Shown piece by piece: positions 16,513 through 22,594 of a DNA stretch of 22,594 nt (the first letter of the stretch is position 1; each line of letters opens with the position of its first letter). The stretch covers positions 1 through 22,594 of the forward strand of contig JABGUA010000030.1 of the NCBI GenBank assembly GCA_018646825.1. The letters are read 5' to 3'. The position numbers were made by a program, and so were the translations under genes. This DNA comes from Piscirickettsiaceae bacterium. Lineage in GTDB: Bacteria > Pseudomonadota > Gammaproteobacteria > Nitrosococcales > Methylophagaceae. Under the pieces are notes generated by a model, which was given only the letters and a program-made list of their open reading frames with translations, ran no database searches and had not been told where the DNA came from.

Positions 16513-18747
16513 ATGCGCAGACTGATTGCTTTTTCGACGGTGACTTTGTCTTGCTTCATGACATCTGTTCTAGCCGAACAGATTCAGTGGCAGCATTGTG
16601 ATTTGACACGTGGTGTTGATTTTTTACCTTATGTTGCACCGAGTGAGAACGAATTAGTTGATGTTCAGGCTGATAGCGCTCAGCTTGTGACAGAAGGAAC
16701 GTCTGTTTTCAATGGTAATGTCATTGTGACGCGGGGTGGTCGTGAGTTAACAGCTGAGAGGGCAACTTATAACCGAGCATCTGGCACCATCACAGCGCAA
16801 AATAAAATGCGTTTACGAGATAGCGAAATCGTATTGGATGCTGAACAAGCCGAATGGTCTATGTTGAGTGATGAGGGTGCTTTGGTTGGCGCTGAGTATT
16901 ATTTGCGCCAGAATCATGCGCGAGGCCAAGCGAACCATGTGTATAAGCAAGGTGCTGCTGCAACTGATTTGAAAAATGCGAGCTACACGACGTGTGCTAC
17001 AGGTGATAATTTTTGGGATTTACAAGCAACAACCGTTAATCTCGATCATGAGGAAGCTGTTGGTACGGCGAGAGATGTTGTGATTCGTATCAAGGATGTA
17101 CCAGTTTTTTATACCCCCTATATTACATTTCCTTTAAATGATGACCGAAAATCGGGTTTTTTAGCGCCTTCTTTTGGTGCCAGTAGTGAGACGGGCTTTG
17201 ATCTTCAAACACCCTATTATTGGAATATCGCACCAGGCCGGGATGCCACAATTACGCCCCGTTATATGTCAGAACGTGGGATGCAATTGAATGGTGAATA
17301 TCGTTACCTATATGCACAAGGGTATGGTGAAATTCAAGCGGGCTTTTTAGCCAGCGATGATTTAAAAAATGATGGCGATGATGTTAACCCATTTTTTGGG
17401 GAAGATCGGCAGCATTTCTCTCTAAAACACACGAGTAACTTCAAGTCACGCTGGTCGAGTGATATTGACTATAATTATGTGTCGGACGATGCTTATTTGG
17501 AAGATTTTGGCTCAAATTTGAGTTTGGCAAGTACGACGCATTTAAACCGTCGTCTTAATTTGAAATATGGTGGGGATAACTGGCGGTTTACAGGGCGATT
17601 ACAAGGTTATCAGACGATTACGGATGCTGAAAAACCATACCAACGATTACCTCAATTGTTATTAGAAGGCTCTTTTCCTGAACAGGTATTTGGACTCACC
17701 TATGGTTTGCGAACAGAATATACTGATTTTGATCATGATGACTTAGTCGATGGTCAGCGTTTTGATATTGAACCTTCGCTCAGTTTGCCACTGCAGTCGG
17801 CATCGGCTTATTTAACGCCTAGAGTTGCTGTAAAACATACCCAGTACCGTCTAGATGACAATAGTGCGGCGATTACCGATGATTCTCCTAGCCGGACTTT
17901 GCCGATAGCAGGCATTGATAGTGGTTTGTTTTTCGAGCGAGATATAGCGCTTTCTAGTGGTAACTACATTCAAACATTGGAACCACGTGCTTTCTACCTT
18001 TATATTCCTGAACGAAGTCAGGGTGACATTCCTGTTTTCGATAGTAGTTTACGTACCTTTAATTTTGGTCAGCTATTCTCTCATGACCGTTTTTCTGGCT
18101 CAGATCGCGTTGGTGACGCGAATCAGCTCTCATTAGCTGTAACCTCTCGTGTACTAGATACACAGACGGGGCGTGAGAAATTTAGAGCCAGTTTAGGGCA
18201 AATTCAGTATTTTCGCGATCGAGATGTGACTTTACCTAATGGTGCTGAAAGTACGCGTTCTGGTTCTGACTTCGTGGCCGAAGTGGCTGCTGAGATAGCA
18301 AAAAACTGGACCGCACGCGGGGAGATGCAGTGGGGACATAACTGGGATGCTTCTAACTTTTCAGCTGTTCAAGTGCGTTACCGTGGTGATGATGGCAAAA
18401 TATTGAATTTATCGCATCGTTATCGCCGAGATGAAGTATCGACATTGGAAGGTCTTGAACAAGTTGATATTTCTGGTCGATTACCGATTAATAAACAATG
18501 GAGTGTCGTGGGTAGGTATTATCACTCTATTCGTGATAGCGAGATTTTGGAAGGGTTGGCGGGTGTCGAATATGAGAGCTGTTGTTGGTCAACTCGGCTG
18601 GTTGTGAGAGATTATATTAATGATATTTCGGATGAAGATAGAAATTTGGCTATTCTATTGCAAATAGAGTTAAAGGGATTAGGTAACTTTGGTCAAAAAT
18701 CTGATTCACTGCTAGAGCGTAGCATTTTAGGTTTTGACGCAGATTAG
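16513..18747 (+). CDS. lptD: LptD, outer-membrane LPS assembly barrel
   Basis: LptD, with the lipoprotein LptE, inserts lipopolysaccharide into the outer leaflet of the outer membrane. The 744-residue protein starts with a signal peptide (RRLIAFSTVTLSCFMTSVLA, cleaved near A21). The N-terminal OstA/LptA jellyroll covers about residues 45-180, and a C-terminal beta-barrel follows. Disulfide cysteines are C29, C161, C690 and C691, the same 1-1-2 pattern as E. coli C31, C173, C724 and C725. I chose ATG 16513, with GAGGGG upstream; an in-frame GTG at 16483 would place residues before the signal peptide. lptD is followed by surA after 125 bases, as in many gammaproteobacteria. LptE is not in view. 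Confidence 0.96.
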   Translation: MRRLIAFSTVTLSCFMTSVLAEQIQWQHCDLTRGVDFLPYVAPSENELVDVQADSAQLVTEGTSVFNGNVIVTRGGRELTAERATYNRASGTITAQNKMRLRDSEIVLDAEQAEWSMLSDEGALVGAEYYLRQNHARGQANHVYKQGAAATDLKNASYTTCATGDNFWDLQATTVNLDHEEAVGTARDVVIRIKDVPVFYTPYITFPLNDDRKSGFLAPSFGASSETGFDLQTPYYWNIAPGRDATITPRYMSERGMQLNGEYRYLYAQGYGEIQAGFLASDDLKNDGDDVNPFFGEDRQHFSLKHTSNFKSRWSSDIDYNYVSDDAYLEDFGSNLSLASTTHLNRRLNLKYGGDNWRFTGRLQGYQTITDAEKPYQRLPQLLLEGSFPEQVFGLTYGLRTEYTDFDHDDLVDGQRFDIEPSLSLPLQSASAYLTPRVAVKHTQYRLDDNSAAITDDSPSRTLPIAGIDSGLFFERDIALSSGNYIQTLEPRAFYLYIPERSQGDIPVFDSSLRTFNFGQLFSHDRFSGSDRVGDANQLSLAVTSRVLDTQTGREKFRASLGQIQYFRDRDVTLPNGAESTRSGSDFVAEVAAEIAKNWTARGEMQWGHNWDASNFSAVQVRYRGDDGKILNLSHRYRRDEVSTLEGLEQVDISGRLPINKQWSVVGRYYHSIRDSEILEGLAGVEYESCCWSTRLVVRDYINDISDEDRNLAILLQIELKGLGNFGQKSDSLLERSILGFDAD

Positions 18748-18763
18748 ACAGCACTAAAGCATA

Positions 18764-18791
18764 GAACTTAGTGTGTGATGATGGTGTCATT
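18764..18791 (+). promoter_or_regulatory. Sigma-E-like promoter candidate for surA
   Basis: GAACTT (18764-18769) is followed after 16 bases by GTCATT (18786-18791). The -35 matches the sigma-E consensus and the -10 is partial. In E. coli the surA-lptD genes belong to the sigma-E regulon, so a site here would fit. It is only a pattern match. Confidence 0.28.
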
Positions 18792-18827
18792 TTAACAGTT
18801 AAGTGGTGAATGACAAGGAACTGTTAA
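18792..18827. repeat. Inverted repeat in the surA leader
   Basis: TTAACAGTT (18792-18800) and AACTGTTAA (18819-18827) are perfect 9-base inverted copies separated by 18 bases. They could form an mRNA stem-loop in the surA leader or a paired binding site for a regulator. No T tract follows, so it is not an intrinsic terminator. Confidence 0.5.
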
Positions 18828-18872
18828 CATTTTACGAAATGAGACCATATTTATATTTTATTAGGCTTTTCA

Positions 18873-20138
18873 ATGATTAAATTTTTATTTTTATCCTTAT
18901 TGATGATGACATCAGTATGGGCTCAACCTATGGATCGCATTGTTGCGGTGGTGAATGATGAGGTTGTCCTTCAGAGTGAGCTATTTGAGATGGCGCAAAC
19001 GATCAGCTTGCAGTTACGAAAAAGGCAAGTAGCATTGCCGCCTCAAGATGTGTTTGTTTTTCAAGTACTAGAACGTTTGATACTTAAGAAATTACAGATA
19101 CAAACAGCCGCTCGTATTGGTATTCGTTTAGGCGATGATGATTTGAACAGCTCAATCAAAAATATTGCTAAAAATAACAATATGACGCTGACAGAGTTCC
19201 GTGAAGTTTTAGAACGTGATGGCTACGACTATGCTCTGTTTAGAGAGTCTATCCGTGAAGATATGATTGTGAGTCGTTTAAATAAAGTTCAAGTGGGAGA
19301 TAAAATTATTGTTTCCGATAGGGAAATAGATAATTTTTTGGCGACACAGGCAGTACAAGGTGGGATACAAGATGCGTATCGCTTATATCATATTCTGGTG
19401 AGCATTCCTGATGCGGCTAGCCCTGAACAAGTCCAGACTGCCGAAGCTAAATTGAAAAAAATACAGTTATTATTAGCCAGTGGGGGCGATTTCTCTGAAA
19501 TTGCCTCTGGTTATTCTGATGCTCAAAATGCGCTTGAAGGTGGAGATTTAGGTTGGCGGCTTCAAGGTGAACTACCTGGTTTATTTTCAGCGGTTGTCCC
19601 TAACTTAGAAGTGGGTGAAGTCAGTGATGTTATTCGGGGTGGTGGTGGCTTTCATCTTGTGAAGCTACAGGAAAAGAAAAGCCAAGAAGAACATATAGTT
19701 AAACAGACAAGTGCAAGTCATATATTGATTAAAACAAATGATATAGTCAGTGATGAAGATGCTGAAAAACGTTTAAATACCTTACGGACACGTGTTGAGA
19801 ATGGTGATGATTTTGCTGAGCTGGCGCGTGCGCATTCAGATGATATGGTGTCTGCAATTCGTGGTGGTAGTTTAGGTTGGTCAACACCTGGAATGATGGT
19901 GCCCGAGTTTGAAAAACAGCTGAATGCTTTGGCAGATAATGAAATGAGTGAGGTGTTTAAGAGTCGTTTTGGCTGGCACTTGATTTTGCTCCATGAACGT
20001 CGTGAGCAGAATATGGCTGAGGAATATAAGCGTAGCAAGGCACGTGAGCAAATTCATAGTCGTCGTATGGCTGAAGAATTGGAAGCATGGACTCGGCAAC
20101 TTCGTGATGAAGCCTATGTAGAGTATAGAGATCTTTGA
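18873..20138 (+). CDS. surA: SurA, periplasmic chaperone and peptidyl-prolyl isomerase
   Basis: SurA helps fold outer-membrane proteins, LptD among them. The 421-residue protein has a signal peptide (MIKFLFLSLLMMTSVWA, cleavage before Q18). The SurA N-terminal chaperone domain starts MDRIVAVVNDEVVLQSE. Two parvulin domains lie near residues 168-268 (YHILV, GGDLGWR, FHLVKL) and 280-378 (SHILI, GGSLGWS, WHLILL). A C-terminal helix completes the chaperone core. Length is close to the E. coli 428. The gene comes after lptD and overlaps pdxA by four bases. A possible sigma-E site and an inverted repeat lie in its leader. Ribosome-site complementarity before ATG 18873 is weak. Confidence 0.95.
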   Translation: MIKFLFLSLLMMTSVWAQPMDRIVAVVNDEVVLQSELFEMAQTISLQLRKRQVALPPQDVFVFQVLERLILKKLQIQTAARIGIRLGDDDLNSSIKNIAKNNNMTLTEFREVLERDGYDYALFRESIREDMIVSRLNKVQVGDKIIVSDREIDNFLATQAVQGGIQDAYRLYHILVSIPDAASPEQVQTAEAKLKKIQLLLASGGDFSEIASGYSDAQNALEGGDLGWRLQGELPGLFSAVVPNLEVGEVSDVIRGGGGFHLVKLQEKKSQEEHIVKQTSASHILIKTNDIVSDEDAEKRLNTLRTRVENGDDFAELARAHSDDMVSAIRGGSLGWSTPGMMVPEFEKQLNALADNEMSEVFKSRFGWHLILLHERREQNMAEEYKRSKAREQIHSRRMAEELEAWTRQLRDEAYVEYRDL

Positions 20139-21130
20139 GTGCCGTTCCACGTATTGTATTCACTGCTGGTGAGCCCGCTGGAATTGGTCCTGACTTAGCT
20201 CTTCAGCTAGCAGAGCATTACCAAGATTATGAGCTAATTGTCATTGCGGACCCTGTCTTGCTATGGCAACGTGCCGAGCAATTGGGTTTGGTCGTTGATT
20301 TCGAGTTAGTTGATCTTGATGCTCCTGCAACTACGACACCTGCTGGCGTATTACGCTATCTAACTGAACATCTGGTTGAGCCTGTTGTTGCTGGCGTGTT
20401 AGACAGTCGTAATGCGGATTATGTTTTACGCACTTTATTGTTGGCACATCGTGGTTGTGAGTCAGGTGAGTTTGACGCCATGGTCACGGGTCCTGTGCAT
20501 AAAGGTGTGATTAATGATGCTAATATTCACTTTACAGGCCATACCGAGTTTTTAGCAGAGCAAGCGGGCGTCGATAAAGTCGTGATGATGTTAGCTTGCG
20601 ATTCTCTACGTGTAGCTTTGGCGACGACACATTTACCTTTGCGAGAAGTAAGTGATGCGATTACATCAGCGTCATTGACCCAGGTTATTGAGATCATTGA
20701 AAATGCGATGCAAAGTCAGTTTGGTATAACACAGCCTAGAATTGCAGTCTGCGGCCTGAATCCACATGCAGGAGAAGATGGCCATTTAGGCCGTGAAGAG
20801 ATAGAAGTCATTAACCCTGTGATTGCTGCCTTTCAAGAGAAAGGCGCTGCCGTATCGGGCTCTTGGCCCGCTGACACCATTTTCTTAAAAGAACGACTTA
20901 AAGAGATTGATGTTGTGTTAGCTATGTACCATGACCAAGGTCTCCCTGTTTTGAAACATGCTGGTTTCTCACGTGCAGTGAATGTGACATTGGGTTTACC
21001 TTATATTAGGACGTCGGTTGATCATGGGACCGCATTAGATATAGCAGCAACTGGGGAAGCAAACTTGGGCAGTTTAGAGGCAGCATTAGATATGGCTAGA
21101 ATGATGATCACTAGTCGGGAAATGCGTTAA
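20135..21130 (+). CDS. pdxA: 4-hydroxythreonine-4-phosphate dehydrogenase
   Basis: PdxA oxidises 4-phosphohydroxy-L-threonine in the DXP-dependent route to pyridoxal phosphate. The 331-residue protein has metal ligands H166 (ATTHLPL), H211 (NPHAGED) and H266 (YHDQGLPVLK), plus the substrate-site H136 (TGHTEF). These are the exact E. coli numbers, which supports the unusual TTG start at 20135. That TTG forms a TTGA overlap with the surA stop. The frame has no better start nearby. The stop overlaps the rsmA start by one base. Its product, PLP, is also the cofactor of SufS in the same window, though no operon link exists. Confidence 0.95.
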   Translation: MSAVPRIVFTAGEPAGIGPDLALQLAEHYQDYELIVIADPVLLWQRAEQLGLVVDFELVDLDAPATTTPAGVLRYLTEHLVEPVVAGVLDSRNADYVLRTLLLAHRGCESGEFDAMVTGPVHKGVINDANIHFTGHTEFLAEQAGVDKVVMMLACDSLRVALATTHLPLREVSDAITSASLTQVIEIIENAMQSQFGITQPRIAVCGLNPHAGEDGHLGREEIEVINPVIAAFQEKGAAVSGSWPADTIFLKERLKEIDVVLAMYHDQGLPVLKHAGFSRAVNVTLGLPYIRTSVDHGTALDIAATGEANLGSLEAALDMARMMITSREMR

Positions 21131-21942
21131 TGGCGCAAGGTAGGCATAGAGCAAGAAAGCGTTTCGGCCAGAATTTCTTACATGATGATATGGTGATAGC
21201 GGATATAGTCGGTGCTATCGATCCCGCAGCTGACCAACACCTCGTTGAGATAGGTCCGGGTCAGGCTGCGATTACGCAGTATTTAGTGTCTGCTTGCCAA
21301 CGTTTAGATGTGATTGAGTTAGATAGAGACTTAGTGCCGCTATTGCAACAAAAGCTGGGCCACCATCCACAGCTACATATTCATGAAGCAGATGCACTTA
21401 AATTTGACTATACGAAATTGGTACAGGGTGATGAGAAATTAAGGGTTATTGGCAACTTACCCTACAACATTACGACACCCTTGTTGTTTCATTTATTAAC
21501 ACAATCTGACTCCATTGATGATATGTGTTTTATGTTACAACTTGAAGTGGTAGAACGAATTTGTGCGCAACCAGGCTCTAAAACTTACGGCCGTTTAAGC
21601 ATTATGATGCAATATCAATGTGACGCTGTTCAATTGTTTACGGTGCCACCTGAGGCATTTGAACCTAGACCGAAAGTGGATTCTGCAATTATTTATTTAA
21701 AACCATTATCAAATCGCTTGGGAGGGGAGATGCCTATAGCTGCGTTGAATAGGGTCGTTACACAGGCCTTTTCAATGCGTCGAAAAACCATCTCTAACAC
21801 CTTGAAAAGTATCATGTCTCTGTCTGTGTTAGACGAATTAGATATTGATTTTAAACAACGGCCAGAGACGATTTCTGTTGAACAGTATGTGGACATAACA
21901 CGTGCTTGGTTGGCTGAACAAAAGGAAGCTGGGGAGGAGTGA
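21130..21942 (+). CDS. rsmA: 16S rRNA (adenine1518/1519-N6)-dimethyltransferase (KsgA)
   Basis: RsmA dimethylates two adjacent adenosines in the 3' loop of 16S rRNA during late small-subunit maturation. The 270-residue protein starts RARKRFGQNFLHD, has the SAM-binding motif LVEIGPGQAAIT, the acidic VIELDRDL, and the adenine-site NLPYN at residues 109-113. The C-terminal domain has the conserved PKVDSAI and AFSMRRKTISN. The start ATG overlaps the pdxA stop (TAATG), so it is the last complete gene of lptD-surA-pdxA-rsmA. In relatives apaG follows; here only a short remnant seems to remain. Confidence 0.97.
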   Translation: MAQGRHRARKRFGQNFLHDDMVIADIVGAIDPAADQHLVEIGPGQAAITQYLVSACQRLDVIELDRDLVPLLQQKLGHHPQLHIHEADALKFDYTKLVQGDEKLRVIGNLPYNITTPLLFHLLTQSDSIDDMCFMLQLEVVERICAQPGSKTYGRLSIMMQYQCDAVQLFTVPPEAFEPRPKVDSAIIYLKPLSNRLGGEMPIAALNRVVTQAFSMRRKTISNTLKSIMSLSVLDELDIDFKQRPETISVEQYVDITRAWLAEQKEAGEE

Positions 21943-22013
21943 GCATTAAGTTTGCTATTCAATCCATCTATCTAAAAAGATTGCTTGCCTTCATGTCGCC
22001 TGAAAATGAATAA
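21939..22013 (+). pseudogene. apaG: Possible apaG remnant after rsmA
   Basis: A GTG overlapping the rsmA stop (GTGA) opens a 24-codon frame. Its translation begins VSIKFAIQSIYL and ends SPENE before TAA. ApaG proteins begin with a similar pattern, for example VQSVYI followed within a few residues by SPDNE, then RYVFAYTVTI. Here an extra KRLLAFM lies between the two blocks and nothing like RYVFAYT follows. The order rsmA-apaG is common in gammaproteobacteria, which adds weight. It could be a decayed apaG head joined to the HU region, or a chance match, since the similarity is short. No full apaG lies in the window. Confidence 0.38.
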
Positions 22014-22033
22014 GGAAAAGGCTTTAAAATGGC

Positions 22034-22063
22034 TTGACACGGCGATTTTGCTGTAGTTAGATA
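22034..22063 (+). promoter_or_regulatory. Promoter candidate for the HU gene
   Basis: A perfect -35 TTGACA (22034-22039) is followed after 18 bases by TAGATA (22058-22063), a weak -10. It lies about 80 bases before the HU start. The leader contains a small hairpin (CCCAC/GTGGG, 22071-22087). Confidence 0.5.
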
Positions 22064-22141
22064 CACACATCCCACGCATACTGTGGGCTAAAGCGTTGCC
22101 GCTAGACAAAAATATTACTAACTATGATAAGGAACTAAGTT

Positions 22142-22414
22142 GTGAATAAATCTGAACTGATTGATGCAATTGCAAGTGCTGCCGATATTTCTAAAGCAAA
22201 AGCAGCTTTGGCTGTTGATGGTATGACATCTGCTGTAACAACTGCTTTAAGTGATGGTGATCAAGTCACTTTAGTTGGCTTTGGTACATTCTCTGTTCGT
22301 GACCGTGCAGCACGTACAGGCCGTAACCCACGCACAGGCGAAGAAATTAAAATTGCAGCTGCAAAGATACCCGCTTTTAAAGCTGGTAAAGCCCTAAAGG
22401 ATGCTGTAAACTAG
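22142..22414 (+). CDS. hupB: HU family DNA-binding protein
   Basis: HU is a small histone-like protein that bends and compacts DNA and is abundant in the nucleoid. The 90-residue sequence has the full HU fold: MNKSELIDAIASAADISK helices, the VTLVGFGTFSVRDRAAR beta region, and the DNA-binding arm GRNPRTGEEI with its intercalating proline, then KIPAFKAGKALKDAVN. Start is GTG 22142 with AAGGA about 8 bases upstream. The HU-beta symbol is favoured by sequence type but IHF-like paralogues are excluded only by eye. It is separated from tRNA-Val by 15 bases without a hairpin terminator, so mRNA and tRNAs may share a transcript. Confidence 0.95.
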   Translation: MNKSELIDAIASAADISKAKAALAVDGMTSAVTTALSDGDQVTLVGFGTFSVRDRAARTGRNPRTGEEIKIAAAKIPAFKAGKALKDAVN

Positions 22415-22429
22415 CGTTTTTTTTCTGCA

Positions 22430-22505
22430 GGGTGCTTAGCTCAGCTGGGAGAGCATCGCCCTTACAAGGCGAGGGTCGGGGGTTCGATCCCCTCAGCACC
22501 CACCA
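22430..22505 (+). tRNA. tRNA-Val (UAC anticodon)
   Basis: A 76-base cloverleaf with encoded CCA begins GGGTGCTTAGCTCAGC. The anticodon loop CCTTACAAG gives UAC. The acceptor stem GGGTGCT pairs with AGCACCC. It lies 15 bases after the HU stop and 8 bases before tRNA-Asp. Confidence 0.97.
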
Positions 22506-22513
22506 GAAAAATA

Positions 22514-22590
22514 GGAGCGGTAGTTCAGCTGGTTAGAATGCTGGCCTGTCACGCCGGAGGTCGCGGGTTCGAGTCCCGTCCGCTCCGCCA
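22514..22590 (+). tRNA. tRNA-Asp (GUC anticodon)
   Basis: A 77-base cloverleaf with encoded CCA begins GGAGCGGTAGTTCAGC. The anticodon loop CCTGTCACG gives GUC, and the T arm is GGGTTCGAGTCCC. It ends four bases before the window edge, so any terminator or further gene of the unit is not visible. Confidence 0.97.
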
Positions 22591-22594
22591 TTAT

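Noticed and set aside
22414..22430. T-rich run after the HU gene as a terminator
   Set aside because: Eight T follow CTAGCG but no stable stem precedes them, so it does not meet the requirement for an intrinsic terminator.

Overview
The window is a chromosomal segment of a gammaproteobacterium with a GC content I judge by eye to be in the mid-40s. The gene orders support this: sufBCDS, pepA-holC-valS, lptF-lptG and lptD-surA-pdxA-rsmA are all typical of the class, and LptD has the Gram-negative arrangement of disulfide cysteines. I cannot fix the genus. A marine Thiotrichales-like lineage (Methylophaga or Cycloclasticus relatives) is a guess from composition and the SUF gene set. I see no transposase, integrase, phage gene, CRISPR array or restriction system, so this is mainly housekeeping DNA.

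Region 1 (1-5275) is a tightly packed SUF iron-sulfur assembly operon: sufB (5' end outside the window), sufC, sufD, sufS, a SufU-type sulfur acceptor and a SufT/MIP18-type maturation factor. Most junctions overlap as ATGA or TAATG, and the operon ends at a perfect hairpin. Region 2 (5286-6980) holds an NAD-type malic enzyme. Region 3 (6981-8845) is the least ordinary part. It has two single-domain rhodanese paralogues about 64% identical by eye, separated by 318 bases that contain a possible small minus-strand ORF. An AhpD-like CxxC protein follows. Each of the last two genes has its own terminator and a palindromic candidate operator upstream.

Region 4 (8880-13656, minus strand) is pepA-holC-valS: leucyl aminopeptidase, the chi subunit of DNA polymerase III, and valyl-tRNA synthetase. 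Region 5 (13802-15993) is lptF-lptG, the inner-membrane permease pair of the LPS exporter, reading away from pepA. A bidirectional terminator separates lptG from a convergent tRNA-Ala(GGC)/tRNA-Glu(UUC) operon that has a near-consensus promoter. Region 6 (16513-21942) is lptD, surA, pdxA and rsmA. SurA is the periplasmic chaperone that helps fold LptD, so LPS export genes and their folding factor lie close together. rsmA is followed by what looks like a short decayed remnant of apaG. Region 7 (22034-22590) has an HU gene with its promoter, followed at once by tRNA-Val(UAC) and tRNA-Asp(GUC).

No clearly new multi-gene system is visible. The items most worth a second look are the duplicated rhodanese/AhpD-like group with its palindromes, the apaG remnant, and the surA leader with a long inverted repeat and a sigma-E-like promoter candidate.
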